The notes: generated by a model not told the origin, from the letters alone. Positions 1 to 11,234 are shown, numbered from the stretch's first letter. The stretch is 64,000 nucleotides of DNA from Hordeum vulgare subsp. vulgare (GCF_904849725.1 NC_058524.1:552175763-552239762), one strand, 5' to 3'. Program-made: numbers and translations.

Positions 1-79
1 AAGTACTCCCTCCATAACAAAACTTAAGACACTCTGGTTGAACCACTACAAACAAAAAAAATCTTGCGTTTTTATTAGG
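1..79. other. Unassigned left edge, possible MITE remnant
   Basis: This short stretch begins with a Stowaway-like start (tactccctcc) but no matching right end is visible. A comparable degraded MITE-like stretch lies at the equivalent place beside the right-hand copy (about 56318-56378), so it may be part of the same duplicated segment. Weak evidence only. Confidence 0.3.
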
Positions 80-1336
80 GGGTATTTAATAGCGCTTTTT
101 AGTTCTCAAAAGTGCTAATATATTAGCACATAACTCATGAACATGTAGCCTGGTGACTAAAAATTTGACAAGTTTTGGGCAAATCCTCGGGTCAAACAGA
201 GTGCAAACATACATAACATGTACCACTGACACAGTACGACGATCTTAAAGAGTGCATTTACGGTATATCAATATAAATGAGGCAAGATAATGATTAAAAA
301 ATGTTTATTTCCACTAAAGAATTGAGTAACCGCTTTCATGGTAGGATATAAATATGAAACTACCAAACCCCCATTTGGATCTTTGCACCAACCACATCCA
401 ACACAAGGGAAAGCCAATCAAAATTAATAAGCAAGACTAGGATGTACATTATTTCCTTTACATTGAAACAAACACTACATGGTTGAATCAGCTCAGTCGA
501 TGAGAAATCAGCATGGACAATGTGGTCACTTGGATAGGACTCGACTATGGAAGGGGCGGGCAATGGATGCACAATCTTCAGAGGTGCGCCTAATCACTTA
601 CTCATGAAGATCATATATGCTTAGTCACCTTACAAATAGTAAAGTTGGCACATATTTCCTAAAGGTGGACACAAGATTTAACACATCTAATTGTCGACTC
701 CAACAGTTTATTTGAAGAGAAAATCAAACATTTGTTGTAGTGAAAGAAAGTCTGGTGGTGGAAACTAAAAACATAAAGACTAGGTTGATCATATATTTGA
801 GTTTGCTACTTCAGTAACAAATACAAATTCACTCGGTTAAGTTTACAAATTTTTGAGTCGAATGAAAGAATGCACCAAGAACCACATTATTATCAATGTA
901 TTAAATATTGACAATATCACTTCAAAAATTACGAATGACGCAATCAAGAACCATGGGGAGCATCAAGAACTGCACTTATATTATTCATGTCCAAGTCTCC
1001 CAGATTGCGAACTTGACTGATCTTGAATCCTAACACGGATCCTGAACTGTTTTTTTATGAGTGAGAGCATCGGTTGTTTTTAGAAATTGGTTAGGGTCAG
1101 TTGAATATTAATGCAAAACTAAATATGACTACATTATGTACGGTTACACACACATATATACGAAATCGATAGTAATAACTCCACAAAAGACAGTGTTGGA
1201 TCATTTCTTGAAGTCATAATTATCTACCATACTAAACAACCTAAGATAATATGACCACTAACTAAATAGAATGGATATTGCATGAAAATCAAGTTCTCGC
1301 ACATTGCCATCAGATAGTCAGTGACAATAGCATGGA
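80..1336 (-). repeat. Duplicated TBCCD1 3' segment, copy A (decayed)
   Basis: The stretch aligns by eye, collinearly and in the same orientation, with about 56370-57741, which is the downstream flank, last coding exon and 3' part of the last intron of the TBCCD1 gene at the right of the window. Shared anchors include taccaaacccccatttggat (361 and 56706), ggttgaatcagctcagtcga and ggacacaagattt. Intron sequence is included, so this is a DNA-level duplication, not a retrocopy. Many substitutions and small indels show it is old. The last-exon copy inside it is broken. Confidence 0.85.
621..664 (-). pseudogene. Decayed copy of TBCCD1 last coding exon
   Basis: These 44 bases match the 44-base terminal coding exon at 56993-57036. 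Read on the minus strand in the same phase, the copy keeps the terminal stop position but has a premature TAA at 630-632, where the gene has a CAA glutamine codon. The splice acceptor AG is also lost: the two bases next to the exon (665-666) read AC on the minus strand. It therefore cannot work as an exon, and no other TBCCD1 exon is found nearby. Confidence 0.8.
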
Positions 1337-1344
1337 CTTTCAAT

Positions 1345-1521
1345 TAACATATAGTTTTTGAACATGTAACCTAGTGTGATTAACTAGAAATTTTACCTTA
1401 TACTAACATATAGTATGCGAACATGTAATCTAATGTGATTAACTAGCAATTTTAGCTTATATTAACATATAGTTTGTAAACATGTAACCTAGTGTGATTA
1501 ACTAGTAATTTTATCTTATAT
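1345..1521. repeat. 59-bp minisatellite, three units
   Basis: Three consecutive 59-bp units (1345-1403, 1404-1462, 1463-1521) share taacatatag and aacatgtaa followed by gtgattaacta. A single related unit is present in copy A (about 120-165) and by the TBCCD1 gene (about 56420-56470), so the expansion is specific to copy B. Confidence 0.85.
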
Positions 1522-1860
1522 TAATTATTTTCAAAGTCCTGCACAAATCCTCAGGTCAAATAGAGTGCACAGATACGCACCAAACACAGGTGCGTACCAT
1601 TGACTCGTATACAGATCTTTGAGAGTGCATTTACAGTATAAATAGAAATGAACCAAGTTAAAGTGCAAAAGATGTTTTTCCCACTAAAGAATGAAGTAAC
1701 CGCTATTCATGGTTGTATATGTTACAAATGATGTACATATGAAACTACCGAAATCCCATTTGGATCCTTGCACCACCAGCAGCCAACAAAAGGTGAAGCC
1801 AAAATTAATAGGCAAAATGGGCAGTACAATTATTTATTTTACATTGACAAGCATGACATG
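1345..1860 (-). repeat. Duplicated TBCCD1 downstream flank, copy B
   Basis: A second partial copy of the same flank follows directly after copy A and in the same orientation. It matches about 56416-56826 and also 120-475 of copy A: gagtgcatttacagtata, cactaaagaat, ggatccttgcacca and ttttacattgacaa recur in order. It stops before the last-exon position, so it carries no coding sequence. Its left end is expanded into a 59-bp minisatellite. Confidence 0.75.
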
Positions 1861-3332
1861 TTGGAATATTGTTAGAAATCAGGGTTTGGTCTACCCTCTA
1901 TTTATCTGCCTTATCGCCCATTAATATATATTAGAAGGGTTGAACGCGCTTTGCTACGTCATTGGTGTTGTTCGATTTATTAAAACAACACTACGTTTTA
2001 AAATGTAAGGTGTACGCCCGTTGGTGTTGTTAGGTTTCTTAAAAACACTCTATTTCAAGATATAAGTTGTATTACTATTTTCAAAATTCCAACATTTTAA
2101 GTTTGATAAAATTTGTAGAGAAATATATCATAATCCATAATATCAAATTGGTATGATTCGATTAATCATGAAATGAATTTCCATATTTTTTTTGTTTAAT
2201 ATTGAAGATGTTGATATTTTTTCTTTGATTTTGGTCAAAGTTAAAGAAAATTGACTTTTACAAAAACTAATGCCCCTTATATTTTGAAAAGTAATGGAAT
2301 ATTTAGTTTGGCGGATGGGTGAGATGGTGGAGTGTGTTCTATTTTTACTTATAATACGGTGATTTGGTGGATCTTTCATGGTGTGATTGTGTGTTATCCA
2401 CCAACCAACCTATATCTATGTGGGAAAATTTCTGCATCGGTGGCTGCATATATTACATTGGTATATCAAATGATGGCGCTTATATTTTTAGATGTTGGGA
2501 GGGTGCACGGGATTGGTACATTTTTATACACCGGTTGCTGCTTATTGATTTAAAAAAACGTTGGCACGGTCAAAACCTTAAACCAAATTCAAAATTGAAT
2601 ACCTTAATTCAATGAAAGAGTTTCAAAATTAGGGAATATAGTGAATTAGAATATAGTGATTGTGAAATTGCTGACCCGGTCAAAATTGGCCAAATCAATT
2701 TTAATTGAGATTGAATACCTCGATTAATTGAGAGGGTTAAAGTTTAGTAAGCATAGTGTATAGTATCAAGAAATGAGTGAGAGACCTTTGAGAAATTATT
2801 GGCCAGGTCAAAATCGGGTGACTCAATTCTAATTGAAGACCTCAATTGAATGTGATATCTTTATAACTAGGAAGCTTAGTGTTTCATTGACACTGAAAAA
2901 TGTTTCCATTACAAAACATAACTTGTGTCCATTGGTCCCACAAAAAATATGTTTGCATCAATGGGCGCCAATGCTTCCATGGTATGTGACAAATGTTGCC
3001 TAACTCTACTCCTCTAATGAGAAAAAGATTCAATTCCATATCTTGTTGCTGGAATAGAAACAATCAGGTAGTATTTTGGAGTTTTATGGAAGCATCATTT
3101 ACAGGATTTATACCCTAAAGTTTAGTTGATTTGTTTCCTAAAAGATGAGGAGCATTTGGTTCTCACAAATAATGTGTCCATCACATGTCTGCGTGCATCT
3201 GGTAACCCAGCGTAATTTAAGGAAGCATCCAAATAAGAAGCAATGTGAGGGAGGTAAGAACGGATGTGGATAGAGCTGGTAACCCGAGCGTGGATTGAGA
3301 GAGCAGTTCTATTTTTTAACACAATACACACG
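1861..3332. other. Unassigned intergenic DNA
   Basis: AT-rich sequence with no convincing gene. From about 2560 to 2870 there are loose direct repeats built on ggtcaaaat plus runs such as caattctaattga, which suggests an old unclassified repeat. Small open frames here are short, overlap on both strands and show no recognisable domain. Confidence 0.4.
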
Positions 3333-4346
3333 CACTAATAGAAAACACAGCTTTCGTCCTAGCCCCGATTCAGCAATAGTCCCGGTCGACTTACTAATCG
3401 AGACTACTGCGTGCATCACTCCCGGTTCGAACGACCATGACGCCGGTCGGGCCTCGGCGGGCACCAGTCCCGGTTCGTCTGTGACCTTTAGCTCTGATTC
3501 CTGCCATGAATCGGGACTAAAGAGCGTGGCTCCTGGCGCAACCCCTTTAGTCCCGGTTTGGGTTTGGAACCGGGACTAAAGGTCAGTGTTCAGTCTCGAT
3601 TCTAAACACCAGCCGAGTCTAAAATAATGCCTATATATATATGCTCGTCCATGCCCGCTCACTCCTCTGTTTTTTGGTTGGCCAGCGTGTGGGAGGTGTG
3701 TGCTACTCTGTTCTCACCTCCTTGCACATGAGCTGTTCGATTAAATGCCCGAGCCACACTTAAGCTTTCTCTCCTCTCCAAACTCGACCTCCAAGCTCCA
3801 TTGCCCCAAAGATTTGTCTAGGTTTGGCGATGCACAAACTATCCAAGTGTTCTAAAAAGGTTAGCAACTTCATCCTCATCTCTCACTATTTGTTTAGCTC
3901 ATTTCAAATTCTCTAGAACTAGTGTGGTTTGTGGGTTTTACTCGAGAAGTGTATGTGTGAGTTTATTTGATTTAGATGCACAATTTGAGATCAAATTTAC
4001 TTTTTAGTTTGCACATGTATAGGGTGTCGTCCCTTCCCCGTGCCCGTCTTCCCCACCCCCATCGATCGCTCGTGCCGATCTCATCGCATGCACAACCGTG
4101 GTGAGCCTCTTGTTCTTAATTACCTTTTTTTAGAGAAATAATTCTGACTTGTATGATTTATATAGCTACTTGTATAATTTTCTTACTTTTATTATTGTTT
4201 GTTATTACAAAGTGCCATGGTTTTGGTATCCGTCCCCGTCGTCCGGTCCATGATTTGGATGTAGCATATCATCTTTTATAACTATTTGCTTCATTTAGTT
4301 TAATGACAATTATGCCGATCAACTTGACATAGATTTCTTTATCTAG

Positions 4347-4652
4347 GAGGTATGTGAACCGGAAATTCCAACCAACCCTCTTGTCGAGAGGTTAAATCTA
4401 GTTGAAATAGAAAAGAATTATTTGAAAGAAAAATTGAAAAGAATTGAAGAAGAGAAGATGAAATTGGAGTTGCATGTTGCCGATGTCGTCAATCTACACA
4501 AAATCCAGATGAATGCAATGCGCTTGAAGAATAAAAAGATTAGAAAATAAACCATTGATAATGAGGCTTGGTATCATTATGTTGTTGGATCAATTGTTAC
4601 CTTAGTTGCGATTTTGATCGCATTTCTTGTTGCATTTAAATATTTTACATAG
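4347..4652 (+). pseudogene. CACTA accessory ORF remnant: coiled coil plus C-terminal membrane segment
   Basis: An open stretch follows an intron-like acceptor (tttatctag) and ends in TAG at 4650-4652. The translation begins EVCEPEIPTNPLVERLNL, continues as a Glu/Lys-rich coiled coil (KEKLKRIEEEKMKLELHVAD), and after a basic stretch ends in a hydrophobic helix (GSIVTLVAILIAFLVAF) suited to a tail anchor. One in-frame TAA (4548-4550) separates coil from membrane helix; the frame is the same on both sides. From memory, similar ORFs occur repeatedly in Triticeae CACTA elements. The function is unknown and I do not assign one. Being short with an internal stop, this copy is not functional. Confidence 0.55.
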
Positions 4653-4929
4653 TTGTATGTTAGTTTCAATGTATGCTTTAATTAGATGCTCTAGAGTGTT
4701 GTATGTTCTTCTATGAGAACTATATATATGAACTTTATGTATTTATTTTTTCAGTAATAACATTTGATCACTACTGTACTTTGATTTTAATGTGATGATG
4801 AACTTGTATTAATTTGGTCACTTCTCTATTCACGATGTTATGTAATGGTTTTCTATATGCTTAATTATATAATGCATGCAAATTGCAATTCTCGATCCTG
4901 TATTTCTACATGATATGTTCCCTTTTGAG

Positions 4930-6050
4930 AGGTTCACGCAGTGTATCCAGTTTTGGTTGTAACCCTCTCAACTTTTTAGCACATGCTATGTGGGTGAAAT
5001 TATGATACCATGCCAAGTTTCAACCTTTTCGGAGTTCATTTGTAGTGCTTTTCAATTTCACGGTCATTTAGCTTAAAAAATCAAAAAATGCATGAAAAAT
5101 AGGAAATTAAGTCAGAAAATGGTTGAAAATTGATGATGTGCCTTTGAATGATGCATTTGAACGCACAAAAAGTTTTGAGTTAAAATATGTTAAAAAAATA
5201 AAATCCCTTTGTAATAGATGAGTTTTCGTCCGAAACTGTGATACTTCGAAAGAGATTGTCCAGTTTGTACATGAAGTGCGTCCAGTTTTTGCTATAACCC
5301 TCTCAACTTTATAGCACGTGCTATGTGGGTGAAATTATGATACCATGTCAAGTTTGAACCTTTTGAGAGTTCATTTGTAGTGTTTTGTGATTTGAGGGTC
5401 ATTTAGCTCAAAACAATCGTTAAATGCATGAAAAATAGCAAATGAAGTCAGAAAAGGTTGAAAATTGATGATGTGGCTTTGAATTGTGCATACTGAGCTC
5501 ACAAAAAGTCTAGAGTTGAAATATGTTAAAAATGAAATCCCTTTGTAATAGATGAGTTTTCGTCTAAAACCCTCATACTCGAGTGTATCAAGTTTGTACA
5601 TGTAGTGCATCCAGTTTTTGTCGTAACCCTCTCAACTTTTTAGCACATCCTATGTGGGTGAAGTTATGATACCATGCCAAGTTTCAACCTTTTCAGAGTT
5701 CATTTGTAGTGCTTTTCAATTTGAGGGTCATTTAGCTCAAGAAATCATTAAAATGCATGACAAATAGCAAATGAAGTGAGAAAAGGATTGAAAAATGATG
5801 ATGTGGCTTTGAATGGTGTATATTGACCTCAGAAAAAGTGTGGAGTTAAAATATGTTAAAAATGAAATCCCTTTTTAATAGATGAGTTTTGGTCTGAAAC
5901 TCTCATACTTCGAAAGAGATTGTCCAGTTTGTACACGAAGTACATCCGGTTTTTTGTTGTAACTCTCTCAACTTTTTAGCACATGCTATATGGACGAAAT
6001 TATGATATCATGCCAAGTTTGAACCTTTTCAGAGTTCATTTGTAGTAAGG
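4930..6050. repeat. ~333-bp tandem repeats inside the CACTA segment
   Basis: Four diverged units can be aligned on the core tccagtttttg..gtaaccctctcaac, whose tccag falls at 4946, 5281, 5610 and 5945 (spacings 335, 329 and 335). Each unit contains gtgggtgaaattatgat, agttcatttgtagtg, catttagctca and gatgagtttt. The last unit is interrupted at about 6048 by roughly 160 bp of AT-rich DNA, after which its sequence resumes near 6206. Confidence 0.85.
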
Positions 6051-6798
6051 GTCTATCTCCTTAACATAGAACAATGGTGTGGGCTTTTTTGAATCACTAT
6101 GTGTCTATGCATCAAAATAAATTAGGTTAACAAAAATTATTAAGTTAAATTAATTACTTAACAAAAAAGTACAACATTATTAGGTTAACAAAAAGTATTT
6201 TATAATAATCTTCATTTGTAGTGATTTTCAATTTCACATTCATTTAGCTCAAAAAACACATTAAAATAATCAACTCAAAAGCTTTTATAAAACTCTAATA
6301 GCAAAAATAATCAACTAACAAGAATCAATTAAAATATTTTGTTATGATCACGTAAAACAAATTGTAATATTTTTCAATAGCAAAAAGAATCAACTAAAAA
6401 GCTTTTATAAACCTCTAGTTATGATCAAAATAATATTAACTTAAAATTATATAAAATTTATGCAACTAAAATTATCCAAATATTTTTTGTTAAAAACTTT
6501 AATAGCAAAAAGAATTTTCATAAACTATTTTGTTAAAAAATATAATAGTAAAAAATCAGCATACAAAAAAAAATTAAAGCCCGACTACTAGGCCACAACG
6601 GCGTGCATACGACTAGAAACCCAACCAAACATAGGCCAGGATGCAGGCCCGCGGGGGAAGTAGGCCTAACAGGGGTAGGCCAACAGGGCAAGTAGGCCCA
6701 ACATATTATGCTTTATAGAGGAGCTCGAATAGGCAGCCGTAGCGGGGCTTCTAAACCGTTGCGAGCGGCTCTCGCTTGACGAGGTGGGACTAAAGTTC

Positions 6799-8587
6799 TG
6801 TTGGAAATATGCCCTCGAGGCAATAATAAAATAGTTATTATTATATTTCCTGTTTCAAGATAATCGTTTAATATCCATGCTATAATTGTATTGAATGGAA
6901 ACACCAATGCATGTGTGCATATATAGACATAACAATGTCCCTAGTGAGCCTCTAGTTGACTAGCATGTTGGTGAAGGATGGTTAAGGTTTCCTAGCCATA
7001 GACAAGTATTGTCACTTGATGACGGGATCACATCATTGGAAGAATGATGTGATGGACAAGACCCAAACTATAAACGTAGCATATGATCGTGTCATTTTGT
7101 TGCTATTGTTTTCTGCATATCAAGTATACATTCCTATGACCATGATATCATGTAACTCACTGGCGCCGGAGGAATGCCTTGTGTGTATCAAACATCGCAA
7201 CGTTACTGGGTGACTATAAAGGTACTCTACACGCATCTCCGAAGGTGTCCATTGAGTTAGCAAGGATTAAGACTGGGATTTGTCACTCCATGTGACGGAG
7301 AGGTATCTCGGGGCCCAATCGGTAATACAACATCACAAACAAGCCTTGCAAGAAAATGTGACTAAAGAGTTAGCCAGGGGATCTTGTATTACGGAACGAG
7401 TAAAGAGACTTGCCGATAACGAGATTGAAATCGGTATGGCGATACCGACGATCAAATGTCGGGCAAGTAACATACCGAAGGACAAAGGGAATGATATACG
7501 GGATTGTGTGAATCCTTGAGATAGAGGTTCAACCGATAAGATATTCATAGAATATGTAGGATCCAATATGGACGTCCAGGTCTTGCTATTGGATATTGGA
7601 CGGAGAGTGCTCAGCCATGTCTACATAGTTCTTGAAGCCGCAGGGTCTGCACACTTAAGGTTCAGTGACGTTTGTGGTATAGTTGAATTACTGATGTTGG
7701 TAACCGAATGTTGTTCGGAGTCCCAGATGAGATCCCGGACGTCATGAGTGTCTCCGGAATGGTCTGGAAACGAAGATTAATATATAGGATTGTTGCATTT
7801 GACTTCCGTAAAGATTTCGGGCATTACCGGTGAAGTATCGCGAGTGACGAATGGGTTCCGGGGTTTTACTGGGAGGGGCCACCCACCCGGGAGAGAACCT
7901 AATAGGCCCATGGGTGGCATACTGGCCCTTTGTGGGCTGGTGACGCCAGCCCAATAAGCCTATTTCGACCAAGGAAAAAATAAAGAGGAAAATAAAAAAG
8001 GAAAGAGGTGGACAAGATAAGAAGGAGTCCTCCACCAAACCTAATTGGAGGAGGACTCCTCCCTCCTTGCTTCGGCCGAAGCCTCCTCCTTGGAGGAGGC
8101 AAGGCACCCTCCCCTTGGTTCCTCCTATATATAGTGGAGGTTTGAGAGGGTTTTTGCACCTCAAGCCTTTGTGTAGCCCTCTCTCCCTCCACTACTTCGT
8201 GACACCTCGTAGCTAGATCGATACGGCACGGCGAAGCCCTGCCGGAGTAGCTCCACCATCATCACCGCCACGCCGTCGTGCTGCCGGAGAATTCATCTAC
8301 CTCTTCGTCTCTCTTGCTGGATCAAGAAAACGTAGATCGTCATCGAGCTGTACGTGTGCTGAACGCGGAGGTGTTGTCCGTTCGGTGCTAGATCGGGACG
8401 GATCGTGGGACGACGGCGATTTGGATCGTGGAGATGTTCCACTACATCAACCACGTTTCTTAACGCTTCCCGCTTAGCAATCTACAAGGGTATCTGGATC
8501 CGATCTTCCTCTCATAGATGATCATCACCATGATAGGTTTACGTGTGCGTAGGAAATTTTTTGTTCCCCATGCAACGTTCCCCAACA
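6799..8587 (+). mobile_element. Solo LTR of a BARE1/WIS/Angela-type Copia element
   Basis: A 1,789-bp LTR starts tgttggaaatatgccct and ends gcaacgttccccaaca. Both ends match, in inverse orientation, the LTRs of the three Copia elements further right. No internal region is attached. Flanking pentamers agttc (6794-6798) and atttc (8588-8592) differ at one base, as expected for an old target duplication. Removing the LTR rejoins CACTA-like sequence on both sides. It most likely arose by LTR-LTR recombination that deleted the body of a full element. Open frames read in it are LTR noise. Confidence 0.92.
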
Positions 8588-8627
8588 ATTTCCACCGCCC
8601 CAACATTGTACGAGGAACATGCATTTC

Positions 8628-8820
8628 GTCCCGGTTGGTGGCTCCAATAGGGACTAAAGGTACCCCTTTAGTCCCAGTTGGAGCCACCAACCGGGACTAA
8701 AGGTGAATTTCACCAGCCCAAAGGGCGGGAAACCCAGGTCTTTAGTCCCGGTTGGTGGCTCCAACCGCGACTAAAGGGGTATCTTTAGTACCGGTTGGAG
8801 CCACCAACCGGGACTAAAGG
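8628..8820. repeat. Two tandem subterminal hairpins of the CACTA element
   Basis: The first imperfect palindrome spans 8628-8697, centred on ggtacc at about 8659-8664. The second spans 8740-8820. Both use the arm ccggttggtggctcc and its complement, with scattered mismatches. They are probably transposase-binding subterminal repeats. If transcribed, each would fold into a stem of about 35 bp per arm. Confidence 0.75.
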
Positions 8821-10406
8821 CATGTGTTTATAAGCCTCCAGGCCGTCGGCTTCCTCACCTCGATCCATTTTCTCCTCCTCTCCCCCCTCCCCCTCTCCCC
8901 GAATGGCGCTGACGACCACCTTGATGCCGCCAGGCTGCCGGACACCGCCGTGCCCTGACTCGCACCCTGCCCTGACGTCGTCGCTTCCCACGCCACTACC
9001 CTGCCCCGACGCCGCCGCTCCCCGTGCCCCTGCCCAACCCGACGATGCCGCTCCCCTGCCCACGCCGCCTCCTGGAGTAGTTCTCCAAGCCGGCCAGGTA
9101 CTCCCTCCTCTCTCCTTCCTCCGTCTTCCCATGTTCCTCCCTCTTCGGTTCAATCGGAGAAGTGTGTGTTATCCATGCCTAATTTAACATGCACAGAATT
9201 TAAGATGCCTAATTTAACATGTTTTGGGAAAAGTTGTTCACTTTGTAATTGCCATGATTTACTGTTGCTTTCACCAACTATGTGTGTTATCCATCTATTG
9301 TTTAAGATTTGTTTGCGATATGACTCCTCTGCATGCATGTGTTTATTTTCCATCCAATTCAGAGCAGCCAATGTAGTAATTTCTAATACCCATAGTCGCT
9401 ACGTGTTTGTGTGGTATTAATAAACGATAAGATGTTTCTCCCTCAGTATTTATTACAATAGATATCTACAACTCTTGTTTATATAGTTTATAATGGGATT
9501 GCCAGCTAGGTGGTTCTTCTCTACACGTCCTTCTACCTCTCTTTCATTTCAATTTCCTAGGCTTGGTATGGTCGTACTCAACATGTTTGCTTGCTTACTG
9601 CTCTCATTGAACTAAATTCTCTGCATGTTAAATTAGGCACTGGAACCTAGTGATTCCTTCTCGTTTGGAGATTACTACATTCTAAAATAATTGCATGCTT
9701 GACTGAATTTGCTGCTAGTCTGCCTTTTTTACTTACATGCTTGACTGACTTTAACTGGGTGCTACTGCTGTCGCACTAGTGTTGAATGATATAGGCATTC
9801 TATTGTGCATATACTCCCTCTGTTCCTTACTATATTTGTTGAAGAGGAGGGGATCATCGAGTCCAACTCTAACCTCCACACAAAGTATTTTTTTTGCTGC
9901 TCTGCTCTAGCCTGCTTGCCTAGTTTCGATTCCGCTTAGTTGTGGAACCAAACTAGCTGGGTTGGGCCTGGCTTGCTGCTTGTTTGCTTGCTTGATCCCA
10001 CTCCACTCCAGATGGCTTATTTCTTGTGTAATATGTGTCATGTGATTCTAATTCACATCATAAGATTCGGCCCAGCTGCATGATGTATGTGTGATTCCTG
10101 GTGGTCAGTCACATACTCCCTTTGTTCCTAAATATATGTCTTTTTAGAGATTCTTATGCCGACTACATATGGAGCAAATCTTGTATTCATCTTGTTGTTA
10201 AAACATAACCGTGATAACTTTGATTTTGAGGCATATGAAAACATGACAGAGGGGGTCGTTAAAACATAACCCCGATAACTTCGACATGAGGGGGGTTGCT
10301 ACTATCCATTGATCATATGCATATGATTCCTTTGTTGTGATTAGGTCTATGTTTGCCACTAATCCATCTCTCAAGGTTGTATATTGACATGTTCTAATAT
10401 TTGCAG
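8821..10406. other. CACTA-internal non-coding stretch with MITE debris
   Basis: GC-rich 8860-9160 resembles an untranslated leader or first exon, but its open frames on both strands are composition artefacts. The rest is AT-rich and intron-like. Stowaway-type starts without matching right ends occur at about 9811 (tactccctctgttcctta) and 10109 (tactccctttgttcctaa). No gene is supported. Confidence 0.45.
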
Positions 10407-10411
10407 AAGCT

Positions 10412-11234
10412 ATGGACGGAGACTTAGAAAAAAAACAGTTGTTGGGGGATATAATCCACGACGGAGGTGATGATATCACCTTGTCGTATCTCAATGACAC
10501 CGATCGAATGGAGGAGGGAGGAGATGACGGCTCCGCTGGTGTTGGAGCCTTAATTGTTGATAAGTCTGGTGAGGTTTATATATATTAATTAAGCATGTGC
10601 TGACTAGATGCATTAATTGTTTTGTATGTGCATATATTAACGCTTCTTTCTTCTTTTAGCCCTCTGAATCGAGCCAAACTTCTGTAAGGAGACGAGGCCC
10701 GAAGAAAAGGTTGGGCCGGGATGAACGGTTCACGATCAAAGAAGTCGCTCCAGATGGCCAATCGATTGGTCCCAAGCGGAGCAAAGACAAATTTATATAT
10801 TAGTGTGGAGTTATTGTTAGGGACAGCGTCCCGATCAGCATCCAAGAATGGAATAAGAAGAAGGACGGTGAAGTTTCTTTATGTCGGTGATAGATAGAAA
10901 GATGAGCTTTGGAACTCGTTTATGACAAATTTCAGCCTACCGCTAGAGCAGGATCCAAATAACCCAGTTATACAGCGACAAGTCAAGGCGTTCGCTCTTA
11001 AGAAGATGGCAGAAGTATTCAAGAACTGGAAAAAAAGATTGAACGAGTTTGTCGAGAAATACGAGGCTCCAGAATTCACCGTCAATATGTGAAGATAAAA
11101 GATCACTCGCCCGCATTTGTGGCGTACAAAAAATCATAGAAAGCTAAGAAAAGTTCACATGTAAATAAGAAAAATTCTACAAAGAAGAAGTATCACCATG
11201 TTTCGGGGTCAGGTGGCTACGAGGTTGTTCGGAC
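10412..11234 (+). pseudogene. CACTA TNPA-like ORF, 5' part (degenerate)
   Basis: Exon one starts after ttgcag (acceptor at 10405-10406) with ATG at 10412, encodes MDGDLEKKQLLGDIIHDGGD and a downstream acidic stretch, and ends at a possible donor near 10568. A second exon begins near 10660 after ttcttttag with a basic stretch (RRRGPKKRLGRDERF), then CGVIVRDSVPISIQEWNKKK, the conserved block of grass CACTA ORF2/TNPA-like proteins. In-frame stops and at least one frameshift (near 10801, 10888 and 11145) break it. The last codons before 11234 (GGYEVVRT) continue at 51624, proving that the retrotransposon nest split this exon. It is presumed to have bound subterminal repeats. It is now inactive. 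Confidence 0.65.

Larger units (their letters stand above)
3333..6798 (+). mobile_element. CACTA transposon, left segment
   Basis: Class II CACTA (En/Spm) DNA. It starts with a CACTA-type terminus (cactaatagaaaacacag) preceded by acg, a possible 3-bp target duplication. Subterminal copies of tagtcccggtt and aaccgggactaaag follow at 3360-3590, the last pair (about 3544-3583) forming a hairpin. Inside lie a coiled-coil/membrane ORF remnant, tandem repeats of about 333 bp, and a GC-rich stretch (6580-6798) ending in gaggtgggactaaagttc, another CACTA subterminal pattern. The segment is cut by an Angela-type solo LTR and resumes at 8588. It may belong to the same element as 8588-11234 or to a second CACTA nested with it; I cannot decide. 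No matching right terminus is found in the window. Confidence 0.7.
8588..11234 (+). mobile_element. CACTA transposon, middle segment
   Basis: CACTA DNA between the solo LTR and the retrotransposon nest. It holds paired tagtcccggttggtggctcc / ggagccaccaaccgggacta arms (8628-8820), a GC-rich gene-start-like stretch (8860-9160), an AT-rich intron-like stretch with MITE debris (9160-10406), and exons of a TNPA-like ORF. The TNPA-like frame runs straight across the nest into 51624 when one copy of the 5-bp duplication is ignored, so 51619-55199 is the same element. Confidence 0.75.

Noticed and set aside
1345..1521. CRISPR-like array
   Set aside because: Units are contiguous 59-bp repeats without unique spacers, and the genome is a plant.
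8785..9187. Gly/Arg-rich minus-strand ORF and Pro/Ala-rich plus-strand ORF
   Set aside because: Both are explained by GC-rich composition of a CACTA leader-like region; no domain or splice support.
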